NCBI GenBank assembly: GCA_003240625.1
Contig: QFMX01000003.1
Location: forward strand, 264,978-328,977
Direction: 5' to 3'
Source of the DNA: Sphingomonas taxi
Lineage (GTDB): Bacteria; Pseudomonadota; Alphaproteobacteria; Sphingomonadales; Sphingomonadaceae
Length of the DNA: 64,000 nucleotides
Shown here: positions 53,253 through 62,628 of the stretch, in pieces
How positions within the stretch are numbered: position 1 is the stretch's first letter
Layout: each line of letters begins with the position of its first letter
The notes under the pieces: model-generated
Database searches by the model: none
Seen by the model: only the letters and a program-made list of their open reading frames with translations
What the model was told of the DNA's origin: nothing
Made by a program: the position numbers and the translations under genes

Positions 53253-54470
53253 CTAAGTGCTGGCGCAATCGACGATCAGCGTAAGGGCAACGTCCGCTGT
53301 AACATTCCCGATAGTGCGGAAGATGTCGGGGATGGTCTCGACCGCGAGCAATAGCGGCAGTATCTCGACCGGTACACCCATCGCCAGACAAACCGGCCCG
53401 ATCGAGGTGAAGAACGACACCTGGCTCGGCAGGCCGACCGCCGCGAGGCTGACCACGGTGGCGACGATCACGCCGATGACGAACAGGCCGGGACCGATCG
53501 CGATGCCGTGTAGCGCCGCGACGTACAGGGCGACGGCGAAGTTGGCGGCGGCGCTGGTGATGCGGAAGATCGACACCGCCATCGGCAGCACCACGTTGCG
53601 CACCGGCTCGCGAATCTCTAGCGGACCGCTGGTCGCGTCGATCATCGCCGGGAGCGAGGCGATCGACGATTGCGTGCTGCACGCGATCGCTTGCGCTGGC
53701 GCGACTGCCCTAGCAAACCGGCCGATGCCAACCCCGCTGGCGACACGAACGACCGGATAGACCAGCACTGTGACCGCCGTGCAGGCACAGACGACGATGG
53801 CGATATACTGCGCGAGCGTGCCGGCCGCGGCGATACCGGCGCGCGACCCCGCCACGGTGGCGAGCGCGAAGACGCCGATCGGAGCGAGCCGAAGGACCCA
53901 GTGAACGATCACCATCAGCGTGTCGGTGAGGCCGTGGAACAGGCCGATGAGACCGACCCGCCTGGACCCGTCGATACGCGTGGCGGCGAACCCGAACAGC
54001 AAGGCGAAGGCGACCAGGGGGACCATCTCGCCTTCCGCCGCAGACTTGAAGGGATTGACCGGGATGAAGCTGAGCAGCCAGTCGCCAGTGATTGCAGTGG
54101 CCTGCGCGGGCACCGCGCCGGCCATGCCGAGGCTGCCGAGCGCGCCGGGCGCGACCGTCCAGATCGCCAGCAAGCCCTCGACCACCAACCCCGCGACGAG
54201 CGCGGAGCCGGTCAGGCCGATCGCGATGAACAGCAGGGCGCGACCGGCGACGCCGCCGGCGCGCGCGGCATCGGCGGCGGACGCGATACCGGTGACGATC
54301 AGCGCGAACACCAGCGGCACGATGGTGATCCGCAGGCCGCCGACCCACGCCTTGCCGATCAGTTCGGCGACCGGCGTGACCCGTGCGCCGATATCGGGGA
54401 AGCGGGTGAGCGCCAGCCCGCATGCCAGCCCGGCGACCAAAGCGGCCAGGATTCGTTGGCTCAACGTCAT
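53253..54470 (-). CDS. Dicarboxylate/amino acid:cation symporter (DctA/GltP family)
   Basis: The 405-residue protein has eight helices and the family signatures: GKAWVGGLRITIVPLVFALI in the third segment, FIPVNPF with the following AEGEMVPLVAFALLFG, the serine-rich hairpin QAIACSTQSSIASLPAMI, and the substrate-binding helix near SIFRITSAAANFAVA. It couples uptake of C4-dicarboxylates or acidic amino acids to protons or sodium. In this copy the usual Asp/Asn pattern in helix 8 is partly changed (ETIPDIFRTIGNV), so the substrate is unclear. The downstream gap to the PaiB-like gene is 28 bases, so they are probably co-transcribed. Confidence 0.88.
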   Translation of the reverse strand: MTLSQRILAALVAGLACGLALTRFPDIGARVTPVAELIGKAWVGGLRITIVPLVFALIVTGIASAADAARAGGVAGRALLFIAIGLTGSALVAGLVVEGLLAIWTVAPGALGSLGMAGAVPAQATAITGDWLLSFIPVNPFKSAAEGEMVPLVAFALLFGFAATRIDGSRRVGLIGLFHGLTDTLMVIVHWVLRLAPIGVFALATVAGSRAGIAAAGTLAQYIAIVVCACTAVTVLVYPVVRVASGVGIGRFARAVAPAQAIACSTQSSIASLPAMIDATSGPLEIREPVRNVVLPMAVSIFRITSAAANFAVALYVAALHGIAIGPGLFVIGVIVATVVSLAAVGLPSQVSFFTSIGPVCLAMGVPVEILPLLLAVETIPDIFRTIGNVTADVALTLIVDCAST

Positions 54471-54498
54471 GCGGTGGCCTCGCGGGCGGGCGTTTGCG

Positions 54499-55092
54499 TC
54501 ATTCGCGGTTCTGCGGGCGGCGGTCGCCCTGATCGCGCATCGCGCGGGCCAGGTCGCGGTTCGGGTGGCCGGCGACGATTTCCGCGAAGGTGCCATCGGC
54601 CTCGTCCTGCCCGAGCTTGAACACCGCCTCGCACGACGTCACGGTCGCGCGGAACGCGACGATATGGTCGATCATGCGGTCGTAGCGATCGCCCATCGCG
54701 TCGACGTGCCAGCCGCCCCGGGGCTCGAGATGCGCGGCGAGCCGGCGCAGCGCCGTATCGGTCTCGCTCGTCACGAACGCGATCTCGGCGACGATGCGCA
54801 GCGTGGCATAATTCCACGTCGCGCCCCAGACCGGGTTCGACACCAGGCGCGGGGAGACATAGCCCTGCGGCCCGTTGAACAGGATCAGCGCGTTGGGATT
54901 GGCCTCAAACGCGGCGACCTGCGGATTGCGACGGGCATAATGACCGAGCAGCGACACCAGCCTCCCCTGCCCGTCGCATTCGGCGAGCAGCGGCAGCGGC
55001 GTGGCATCGAAACCGCGCGACACCACCCACGCGAGCGGGTGCGCCGCGATCAGTGCGGCGATGTCCGTCGGCGCATGCGGCGCGAAGCTCAT
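54499..55092 (-). CDS. PaiB-like FMN-binding protein
   Basis: The 197-residue protein is a split-barrel FMN-binding protein of the PaiB group: HPLAWVVSRGFDATPLPLL, GHYARRNPQ, ILFNGPQGYVSPR, VWGATWNYATLRI, and the C-terminal KLGQDEADGTF. PaiB was named as a negative regulator of sporulation and degradative enzymes; in Gram-negative bacteria its role is unknown. The start overlaps the stop of the upstream hydrolase gene by four bases, so hydrolase, PaiB and symporter are read together. Confidence 0.87.
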   Translation of the reverse strand: MSFAPHAPTDIAALIAAHPLAWVVSRGFDATPLPLLAECDGQGRLVSLLGHYARRNPQVAAFEANPNALILFNGPQGYVSPRLVSNPVWGATWNYATLRIVAEIAFVTSETDTALRRLAAHLEPRGGWHVDAMGDRYDRMIDHIVAFRATVTSCEAVFKLGQDEADGTFAEIVAGHPNRDLARAMRDQGDRRPQNRE

Positions 55093-56066
55093 GAACGGCG
55101 CGCGCCGAGCCGGGCGGCAAGCCAGTGCGCGGCATCGTCGAGCGCGCGATCGGCCAGGGTGGAGATCGACATCGCCTCGAGAAAGCTGTGCGTCGCGCCG
55201 CGATAGACCTGCGCCTCGACCGTGACGCCAGCCGCCTTCAGACGCGCGGCCATCTCCAGGTTGGCGTCGGCTAGGATGTCGCACTCGGCGATCGCCAGGA
55301 ATGTCGCCGGAAGGCCGGCCAGGTCGGCCTTGAGCGGTGCTACGAGGGGATCGGCGAGCGCAGCGCGATCAGCGGTATAGTTGTCCCAGAAGCGATCCAT
55401 CTCGGCGATCGTCAGCATATAGGCGGGGCCGTCGAACCGCGCATAGCTCGGCGTTGGCGCAGGATCGAAGGCGCCGTAATTGAGCATCATCGCCACAGGC
55501 AGCGGTTCGTTCGCGGCGCGCAAGGCTAGGCAGGCGGCGACCGAAAGGTTTGCCCCGGCGGAGTCCCCGCCAATCGCGATCGCGGCGGAATCGATGCCGA
55601 ACGTAACCGCGTCACGGCGCAGCGCGCGGAACGCATTGACCACTTCGTTGAGCGCGACCGGATATTTCGCCTCGGGCGATAGGCTGTAATCGATGCCGAT
55701 GACGACGATACCGGCGCGCGCGGCATATTCGCGCATCAGGCGATCGTGCGTGTCGATACTGAACATCGTCCAGCCGCCGCCGTGGATATAGAGCAGGGCG
55801 GGTGGCGGCGCGGTTCGTGACTCTATGTGCGGGCGATGCAGCCGCGCGCGGCAGCCAGCGATCACCGTCTCTGTCGTCTCGGCCATCACAGGGCCACCGG
55901 CGCGCCACCGCTCCCGTACCGTCTCCGCCGCCGCGCGCCGTTCAGGCAGCGGCAGCGCGTCGAAATCAGAGAACTGACCGTAGCCGTGGTTCAGCGCGGC
56001 GATGAACCCGCGGATCTCGGGATCGACGTCATCCTGCTCGGCCATTGCCTCGATCGTGGAAGTCAT
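55089..56066 (-). CDS. Alpha/beta hydrolase of hormone-sensitive lipase family
   Basis: The 325-residue enzyme shows the HSL oxyanion motif YIHGGGWTMFS, the nucleophile elbow GGDSAGANLS, a catalytic Asp in AECDILAD and the final His in GATHSFLEA. It hydrolyses short-chain esters, possibly acylated secondary metabolites. There is no signal peptide, so it is cytoplasmic. Start at MTSTIEAM; a second Met eight residues later is possible. It is the first clear gene of a three-gene transcript with PaiB and the symporter, and divergent regulation by the AraC protein upstream on the same strand is plausible. Confidence 0.9.
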   Translation of the reverse strand: MTSTIEAMAEQDDVDPEIRGFIAALNHGYGQFSDFDALPLPERRAAAETVRERWRAGGPVMAETTETVIAGCRARLHRPHIESRTAPPPALLYIHGGGWTMFSIDTHDRLMREYAARAGIVVIGIDYSLSPEAKYPVALNEVVNAFRALRRDAVTFGIDSAAIAIGGDSAGANLSVAACLALRAANEPLPVAMMLNYGAFDPAPTPSYARFDGPAYMLTIAEMDRFWDNYTADRAALADPLVAPLKADLAGLPATFLAIAECDILADANLEMAARLKAAGVTVEAQVYRGATHSFLEAMSISTLADRALDDAAHWLAARLGARRS

Positions 56067-56183
56067 GCCTCGTCCTGCTCCGTTTCGGGCGCTGCCGGCC
56101 CGGTGTCGATCTGATAGGGGCTGTCCGGTCGCGCGAAGACGGCGGTCAGGCCAAACATCGCCGCAATCGGGCCAGCTGGCGAT

Positions 56184-56834
56184 TTACGGTAGTGCGTACA
56201 TGCTGGGCGGTACGCCATAGGCGCGGCGGAACATCGCGGTGAACGCGCTTGGACTGTCATAGCCGACGTCGAATGCGATTGTCGTCACCGGCCGCCCCGC
56301 CGCCATCAGCGACAGCGCCTGCATCAACCGCACCTGTTGCCTCCATACGGCCAAGCCCATCCCGGTCTCGCGCTTGAACGCGCGGGTGAAGGTGCGACGC
56401 GCCATCCCGGCGATGCAGGCGAGTTGATCGACATCGCGATTGTCCGCCGGGTCGGCCAGGATCGCCTTGCACACGCGCAGCAGTCGCTCGTCGCTCGGCA
56501 TCGTCGCGCCGTAGGGTGCGATCGGCATCGCCGCGACCTCGTAGAGCAACACCTCGACGATGCGGCCGGCATGGCCATCGCAATCATATTCGTGGCCGAA
56601 CGAAACGACCTTTAGGATCAGCGCGCGGAGGAAATCGCTGACCTCGATCACCCGGCATTCCGGCGCCTGCGCATATAAAGCGGGATCGATGTAGAGCGTG
56701 CGGAGCGACACCGGGCCGCGACACGACACTTCGTGCGGCATGTTGGCGGGCAGCCATACCGCACGCTGCGGCGGGACCACGAAACTGATCGCTGGCGTCA
56801 CCACCGACATCACGCCGGAACAGGCATAGAGCAC
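56184..56834 (-). CDS. AraC-family transcriptional regulator with unclear N-terminus
   Basis: The C-terminal 100 residues hold two helix-turn-helix motifs (QLACIAGMARRTFTRAFKRE and AFDVGYDSPSAFTAMFRRAY, the second being the family signature). The N-terminal part is an AraC cupin with VVPPQRAVWLPANMPHE. The first available start codon is the GTG at 56834, but the frame upstream continues with convincing cupin sequence (DEYPAGFVDPVHTHDRIQ) back to about 56951, and no ATG, GTG or TTG occurs in it before the next stop. The gene is thus either truncated at its 5' end or uses a rare start. It probably controls the hydrolase/PaiB/symporter genes behind it. Confidence 0.8.
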   Translation of the reverse strand: MLYACSGVMSVVTPAISFVVPPQRAVWLPANMPHEVSCRGPVSLRTLYIDPALYAQAPECRVIEVSDFLRALILKVVSFGHEYDCDGHAGRIVEVLLYEVAAMPIAPYGATMPSDERLLRVCKAILADPADNRDVDQLACIAGMARRTFTRAFKRETGMGLAVWRQQVRLMQALSLMAAGRPVTTIAFDVGYDSPSAFTAMFRRAYGVPPSMYALP

Positions 56835-56968
56835 CTGAATACGGTCATGGGTATGGACCGGATCGACGAAACCCGCCGGGTATTCATCGGTGAGGCCGCA
56901 TACCGGCCGGGTGCAGGTTTCGAAATTGTGCGAATGCTCGATCGGCCGGATCCCTGCAATATGCCCTC

Positions 56969-57001
56969 GATTAGCGCGAAACTGCCTGTTTCGCGCTAAT
57001 C
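56969..57001. terminator. Perfect 14-bp hairpin behind the TonB receptor gene
   Basis: GATTAGCGCGAAAC is followed by TGCCT and then its exact complement GTTTCGCGCTAATC. It begins nine bases after the receptor stop on the minus strand, so it is the likely terminator of that gene; no T-run follows. It also lies immediately upstream of the AraC gene, inside the region where its 5' end should be. Confidence 0.65.
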
Positions 57002-57010
57002 ACGCAATCT

Positions 57011-59227
57011 TCAACGAATTCCGAAGCGCAAGCTGGCGCCGATCGTGCGGGGCCGCGTAACGCTGCCGGCGAACGAGAAGGGCGCGTTGAGGATACCATA
57101 TTCGTCGAACAGGTTCTTGGCGAACACGCCCGCCTCAATGCCGTCCGAAACGCGGATCGCGGCGTTGAGATCGATCAGGCTGTAGTCCCCCTTCTCCAGC
57201 ACCGCGCCGAATGCGACCGGCGCCTTCGACAGATAGCGATGCGCGATCCCGATGCGCGGACGCAGCGGGGAACTTCGCAGTTCGAAGTCGAGCTGGTTGG
57301 CGAGTATCCATGCCGATGCGCCCGGCAGTCTCGTGCCTGCCGCATAGCCGCCGCCGGGGGCAGAGCTGTCCGGCAACAAGCCCGACAGGCGCGCATCGTT
57401 ATAGGTCAGGTTGGCGGTGTAGGTCAGGTTGCGCGATGGGCGGAAGACGAGCGACATCTCTATACCGTCGATCTTCGCACCGCCGCCATTCACCGTATAG
57501 GCGTTGAAATCGACCGGCGTAAACAGACGCGACTGGATGTCGTTCCAATTGATATGGAATGCGGCGATGTCGAACGACATTGTACCTGGCACCAGATCGA
57601 ACTTCGCTCCGACCTCGTAATTCTGGGTCGAATCGCTGGCGAATTCGAGCGGCACCCCGGTTGCTACGGCATAGGTGTTGATCCCGCCGATCCGGAACCC
57701 TTCCGAATACAGGCCGTACACCGTCAGCCGGTTGCTGGGCTTGTAGGACAGCGAGACTTTGGGCACGAACCCCGATTCCTTGCGCGTGCCGGGCGCATAA
57801 TCGAACGGCGCGATCAGCGCGGCGTTGGGCAGGAATTGCAGTCGCGGGCGGGACTTGTATTCGAACAACCGTCCGCCGACGGTCAGCGTGAGCACGTTGG
57901 CAAGCGTGTAGGACAGTTCGCCGAATGCGGCGATCTCGCGCACACGACTGGTCCCGATGGTCCGGCGGAGCAGATCGCCAGGTGCGAGCACGCTACCCGG
58001 CTGCCCCCCGAACGATGCCGGGTTGGCATCGATATAAGCGCCGATACCCTCGACGAACGCGCCATCGGTCGAATCCGATCGCAACTTCGTATAATTGCCG
58101 CCGATCAGCCAGATGAACGGTCCAGTCCCGCTGGAGGCCAGGCGAAGCTCGCCATAATCGGTCTTCGACCTGCCGACCGAGCTGGACAGCTGCGGCGTGT
58201 CGGTACGCGGGTCGTTGCCGCCGAAGATCGAATCGTCGAACGCCAGATTGGCTTTCTTGATGGTATGGCTGCCGATCGCGGTGAGGTTTGCGAAGCCGAG
58301 CTCCTGATCGAGCCGCAGGCTGTAGAGCTGGATCTCGGTATCCTGGAACTCGTCGACATTGGTGTTGCGATCATACGTCTTGGCGTACGGATCGGCACCG
58401 AACTGGACATAGGTCTGATCGTCGAGATCATATTCCTGATACAGTCCCAGCGCGGCGATCTTGGTCGTTTCGGTCGGCGTGAAGACGATCGAGCCGCGAA
58501 GGCCGCGTACGCGCAGATCGTTGCTGCCCTTCTCCCCCGTGCCGGTATTGTTGAGATAGCCGGCATCGTAACGCTGCAACCCGACCAGGCGCACCGCCAG
58601 CTTGTCGGCGATGATCGGCAGGTTGATCATCGCCTTGGCCGCATAGCTCGCTTCGCCTGAGCGCCGGGTGGAGGAGAGGATGCCCTCGGCCCCGGCATCG
58701 ATCGCCGATGGATCGGCTTCGTTGACGACATAGTTGATCGCGCCGCCTAGCGACGACGATCCGAACAGCGTGCCCTGCGGGCCGCGCAGGACTTCAACCT
58801 GCTTTACGTCGAACGAGTCGATATCAGGGATGACCAAGGGAAAGCCCGGCTCCACCAGCGGAATCTGGTTGATGTAATAGCCGGTCGTGGCCTGGTTCGC
58901 CTCGTGATAGGTCGTCGATGCCACACCGCGGATCACCACTTCCGACACGCCGGGCTGGTAATCGTTGAACACGACGCCGGGGACACGGGTGATATAGTCC
59001 GACAGGCTCTGCGCATTGAGCCGCTGGAAATCCTGTTCGGTGACCGCCGAGACCGAACCAGCGATATCCCGCGTGGATTCGTTGCGCTTCGTCGCGGTGA
59101 CAACGATATCCGTCGCCTCGGTATCGACGGCGGTCGCGGACTGGGCGAACGACGCGGTGGGCGCGAAGGCTATCGCTGCTAACGCAGTGGCGCTAACCCG
59201 GCATAAGAATGAAATATTGTTGCGCAT
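57011..59227 (-). CDS. TonB-dependent receptor, iron-complex/vitamin outer membrane type
   Basis: The 738-residue receptor has a signal peptide (RVSATALAAIAFAPTASFA), a TonB-box-like TDIVVTATKR, and the plug with VPGVVFNDY, VVIRGVASTTY and VEVLRGPQGTLFGSSSLGG. The barrel ends with PRTIGASLRFGIR. The PQGTLFG plug loop is common to receptors for diverse small ligands. The ATG at 59227 has GAAGGGGGCG upstream and opens the signal peptide; an open stretch of 35 codons before it is not coding. It diverges from the S9 peptidase/polyamine amidohydrolase pair across 195 bases, which suggests a peptide or acyl-polyamine ligand. Confidence 0.9.
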   Translation of the reverse strand: MRNNISFLCRVSATALAAIAFAPTASFAQSATAVDTEATDIVVTATKRNESTRDIAGSVSAVTEQDFQRLNAQSLSDYITRVPGVVFNDYQPGVSEVVIRGVASTTYHEANQATTGYYINQIPLVEPGFPLVIPDIDSFDVKQVEVLRGPQGTLFGSSSLGGAINYVVNEADPSAIDAGAEGILSSTRRSGEASYAAKAMINLPIIADKLAVRLVGLQRYDAGYLNNTGTGEKGSNDLRVRGLRGSIVFTPTETTKIAALGLYQEYDLDDQTYVQFGADPYAKTYDRNTNVDEFQDTEIQLYSLRLDQELGFANLTAIGSHTIKKANLAFDDSIFGGNDPRTDTPQLSSSVGRSKTDYGELRLASSGTGPFIWLIGGNYTKLRSDSTDGAFVEGIGAYIDANPASFGGQPGSVLAPGDLLRRTIGTSRVREIAAFGELSYTLANVLTLTVGGRLFEYKSRPRLQFLPNAALIAPFDYAPGTRKESGFVPKVSLSYKPSNRLTVYGLYSEGFRIGGINTYAVATGVPLEFASDSTQNYEVGAKFDLVPGTMSFDIAAFHINWNDIQSRLFTPVDFNAYTVNGGGAKIDGIEMSLVFRPSRNLTYTANLTYNDARLSGLLPDSSAPGGGYAAGTRLPGASAWILANQLDFELRSSPLRPRIGIAHRYLSKAPVAFGAVLEKGDYSLIDLNAAIRVSDGIEAGVFAKNLFDEYGILNAPFSFAGSVTRPRTIGASLRFGIR

Positions 59228-59422
59228 TTTCGCCCCCTTCGAAGTGTCCCGAGGCAAGGTTACGAGTATTTGTGACGCTTTCGAGCGCCGTGATGGCGCT
59301 AGCTGGGTCGATGGCTGTTGCGATTGGGCCAAACGGGCGGTGAGCCGGACGTATCGATTGCTGAGGTTGGGCGCCCGCCCCTACCCTCGCTTCAGACCGC
59401 CCCATGAGGAACGCCGACCGCC

Positions 59423-61600
59423 ATGTCGCTCGCCACATACCCCTTCGCCCTGTCACGCCGCCGCTTCCTGGCGGAGGTTGGCGCCGTCGCGATCCTGAGC
59501 GGCATGACGGTGCCCGCGCGCGCCGCCAGCGGCGCGCTGCCGACCCCGCCAATCACGCCGCGTATCCCGTTTGTGCGCACCCAGGTCGGGAGGACACGGA
59601 CCGACCCCTATGCCTGGATCAAATACGTTCCAGCCGGCGGGCAACGCAGCATTGAGACGCTGCCCGCGCCGGTGCGCGAGCATCTGCTGGCCGAAAATGC
59701 TTATGCTAGGGCAGTACTGGAACGCGTGGCGGCGGACGAGGCCGCGTTTTTCAAGACGATGCAGGCGCGCGTACCCAACGGCGATGCCGAGCCCAATCTT
59801 ACGCGCGACGGGTGGGCCTATGACACGGCGTATCCCGACGGATCGCACGCGCTCTATTCGCGCCGTCGCATCGGATCGTCGGTCGTCGAGACGCTGCTCG
59901 ACGAGGCGGTGCGCGCGAGCGGCGAGGCCTATTATCGCACGACCGGACAACAGGTCAGCCCGGATGGAACGTGCTATGCGTGGGCAGAGGATGTCGGCGG
60001 CAACGACCGGCATCGTATCTGCGTACGCGATATCGTCAGCGGCGCAGTACGGACGCTCGTAGATAGCGACGCGTACGGCTATGGCGGGCTGATCTTCTCC
60101 CCCTCGTCGGACTGGTTGTTCTGGATCTGGCGCGATGCGCGCAACCGGCCGACCCGCGTCTATCGCACGCCGGTAAAAGGCGGCGCGCGGGTCTTGGTGT
60201 ATGAGGAGGCCGACCCGGCGATCTTCATGCAGGTCAGTCGCACCGCGGCGAACGGGTTCGTGACGATCACCTTATCGGGGCCGGATACGAGCGAGGTGCG
60301 GTTGATCCCCGTCGAGGGCGAGACGGACGCACCCGCGGTGGTATGGCCGCGCGCTGAAGGGCGGCGCTATTCGATTGAGGAATGGAATGGCGACCTAGTC
60401 GCTTTGATCGAAGATGCGGCTGCGCTCGACGGCCGGATCGCACGGGTCGATCGCGGCACTTTTGTTGAACGGGGCGATCTGGTGCCGCACCGTGGGGGCA
60501 CGCAAATCCTGCAAATGGCCTCGTTCCAGGGCGCGCTGGTGCGGCTAGAGCGGCGCGACGTGCTGCCGCGCATGGTGCTGACCCTGCCGGGCGGTGAAGA
60601 AAGGGAAGTCACAATCTCGGGCGATGCCTATGCGTTGACCATACCGATCGGGCAGGACCATCGCGGCACAACGTGCCGGGCGATGATCGAAACGCCAGCC
60701 AGCCCGCCGCTCTGGGTCGACGTCGATCTGGCCAGCGGGCGCAGCAAGGTGATCGCAACGCAGCGCATCGCCGGGTTCGATCCGGCCCGCTTCGAGGTGC
60801 GGCGGCTGTTCGCGACAGCGGCGGACGGCGCGCGCGTGCCGATCACGCTGCTGACTCGTAAGGGCGCGATTGCCGACGGCACCGGACCGTTGTTGCTATA
60901 TGGCTATGGCGCGTACGGCGTGTCGAGCGAAGCACTGTTCGATGTCGCGCCAACGGTCCTGGTCGAACGCGGATGGAGCTACGCCATCGCGCATGTCCGC
61001 GGTGGGTCGGAAAAGGGCAGGCGCTGGTTCCTCGACGGGCGACTGCATGCCAAGCATAACAGCTTCGGCGATTTCGTCGCCTGCGCGCGGCACCTGATCG
61101 CCGAGCGCCACGCAGCGCGCGACAAGGTAGTTTCGTACGGTTTGTCCGCAGGCGGGTTGCTCGTCGGCGCATCGCTGAACGCCGCGCCCGAACTATGGGC
61201 CGGGGTCATCGGTTCGGTGCCATTCGTCGACATGCTCAACACGATGAGCGATGCCGATCATCCGCTGGTGCCGCTGTTCCGGCCCGATTGGGGCGACCCA
61301 TTATCCAGTGCGACGGACTATGATTACATGGCCTCGATCTCCCCGTACGAGAATGTCCGGCGCGCGGCTTATCCGCCGCTACTGACGACCGCCGGGCTTA
61401 AAGACGACCGGGTGGGATATTGGGAACCGGCAAAGCTAGTCGCCGAGGTGCGCGCGCGATCGACCTCCGCCAGCCCGGCGATGCTGCTGACCGACATGGC
61501 CGCCGGACACCAGGCCAGCGGCGGGCGCGAGGCCGAGAACCGCAAGATGGCGCGTTTCTATGCCTTCGCCCAAGGTTGTGTCGAGGGGATGTTCGCATGA
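59423..61600 (+). CDS. Exported S9 family oligopeptidase (oligopeptidase B-like)
   Basis: The 725-residue enzyme begins with a twin-arginine-type leader (SRRRFLAEVGAVAILSGMTV), then the seven-bladed propeller of prolyl oligopeptidases (DPYAWIKY at the start) and the C-terminal hydrolase domain. The nucleophile is in YGLSAGGLLVG, the Asp in GLKDDRVGYWE and the His in GHQASGGRE. WGDP in the substrate-pocket region is shared with oligopeptidase B. It cleaves short peptides. Its stop overlaps the start of the amidohydrolase gene (ATGA), which ties the two functions together. Folded export by Tat would put it in the periplasm. Confidence 0.9.
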   Translation: MSLATYPFALSRRRFLAEVGAVAILSGMTVPARAASGALPTPPITPRIPFVRTQVGRTRTDPYAWIKYVPAGGQRSIETLPAPVREHLLAENAYARAVLERVAADEAAFFKTMQARVPNGDAEPNLTRDGWAYDTAYPDGSHALYSRRRIGSSVVETLLDEAVRASGEAYYRTTGQQVSPDGTCYAWAEDVGGNDRHRICVRDIVSGAVRTLVDSDAYGYGGLIFSPSSDWLFWIWRDARNRPTRVYRTPVKGGARVLVYEEADPAIFMQVSRTAANGFVTITLSGPDTSEVRLIPVEGETDAPAVVWPRAEGRRYSIEEWNGDLVALIEDAAALDGRIARVDRGTFVERGDLVPHRGGTQILQMASFQGALVRLERRDVLPRMVLTLPGGEEREVTISGDAYALTIPIGQDHRGTTCRAMIETPASPPLWVDVDLASGRSKVIATQRIAGFDPARFEVRRLFATAADGARVPITLLTRKGAIADGTGPLLLYGYGAYGVSSEALFDVAPTVLVERGWSYAIAHVRGGSEKGRRWFLDGRLHAKHNSFGDFVACARHLIAERHAARDKVVSYGLSAGGLLVGASLNAAPELWAGVIGSVPFVDMLNTMSDADHPLVPLFRPDWGDPLSSATDYDYMASISPYENVRRAAYPPLLTTAGLKDDRVGYWEPAKLVAEVRARSTSASPAMLLTDMAAGHQASGGREAENRKMARFYAFAQGCVEGMFA

Positions 61601-62628
61601 TTACGGTGTTCGATCCGCGCCAGTTGTCGCACGCACCGCGGCGGGAACTGCATAATGGCGGGTGGACGGCTTATAACGAGACCCCTGAGCGGGCCGCGAC
61701 GATCATGGCGGCGGTCGGCCCGGCGACACCAGCACGCGATCATGGCATGGCGCCGCTCGAGGCAGTGCACGACGCGGCGTATCTCGACTTTCTGCAGGTT
61801 GCGCATCGCGACTGGATAGCGGCGGGACGCGAGGGCGATGCGATCGGCTATACTTGGCCAGTGGTGGGCCGGCGTGACCTAGACCTTTCGCGGATCGATG
61901 CGCGACTCGGGCGGTACAGCTACGACGCCGGAACGCCGATCACGGCCAATAGCTGGACCGCGGCCTATTGGTCAGCGCAGACAGCGTTGACGGCGCTGGA
62001 CGTGGTCGCGCAGAATCATCAGCGCGCCGCGTTCGCGCTTTGCCGCCCACCCGGACACCATGCAGGCGGTGACTATCTGGGCGGCTATTGCTTCCTCAAT
62101 AATGCCGCCATCGTCGCGGTTGAAGCGCGCCGGATCGGACTGGGGCCGGTCGCGATCCTCGATGTGGATTATCATCATGGCAACGGCACACAGGATATTT
62201 TTGCGGCTGATCCGGACATGCTATTCGTATCGATCCACGCCGATCCGGCGACCGATTATCCGTTCTACTGGGGGCATGCCGACGAAGGAGGCACTGGCGC
62301 GGGGATCGGCACGACGCTGAACCTGCCTCTGGCGCGCGGTACCGACTGGGCGGGGTATCAACCGGCGCTGGATCGCGCGCTGGCGGCGATCGCGGCATTC
62401 GGCACGCGGTTCTTGGTCGTCTCGTTCGGCGCGGATACCTATGCCGGCGATCCAATCTCCCACTTCGCGTTTCAGCGGGACGATTTCGCCCTATTGGCGG
62501 CGCGGTTGGCGGCGCTGGACGTCCCGAGCGTGATCGTGATGGAAGGCGGTTACGCAACCGCCGCGCTAGGGAACAACGTGGCGGCGTTCCTGCGGGACGA
62601 CGCGTGGAGGTGCCGTGATACGGACTGA
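61597..62628 (+). CDS. Histone deacetylase-like acetylpolyamine amidohydrolase
   Basis: The 343-residue zinc enzyme has the class II deacetylase motifs RPPGHHAGGDYLGGYCFLNN (catalytic His pair) and DVDYHHGNGTQDIF (zinc-binding Asp and His), with a third ligand Asp in SFGADTYAGDP and the terminal MEGGYA. Bacterial members remove acetyl groups from acetylpolyamines or other acetylated amines. It lacks a signal peptide, so it is cytoplasmic, unlike the exported peptidase with which it is translationally coupled. A combined role in using an acylated peptide or polyamine conjugate brought in by the divergent TonB receptor is inferred. Confidence 0.9.
   Translation: MITVFDPRQLSHAPRRELHNGGWTAYNETPERAATIMAAVGPATPARDHGMAPLEAVHDAAYLDFLQVAHRDWIAAGREGDAIGYTWPVVGRRDLDLSRIDARLGRYSYDAGTPITANSWTAAYWSAQTALTALDVVAQNHQRAAFALCRPPGHHAGGDYLGGYCFLNNAAIVAVEARRIGLGPVAILDVDYHHGNGTQDIFAADPDMLFVSIHADPATDYPFYWGHADEGGTGAGIGTTLNLPLARGTDWAGYQPALDRALAAIAAFGTRFLVVSFGADTYAGDPISHFAFQRDDFALLAARLAALDVPSVIVMEGGYATAALGNNVAAFLRDDAWRCRDTD

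Noticed and set aside
56063..56158. 31-codon minus-strand frame (MFGLTAVFARPDSPYQ) whose stop overlaps the hydrolase start
   Set aside because: The ATGA coupling is suggestive, but there is no ribosome binding site and the composition is not distinctive; it could be the tail of a lost membrane protein.
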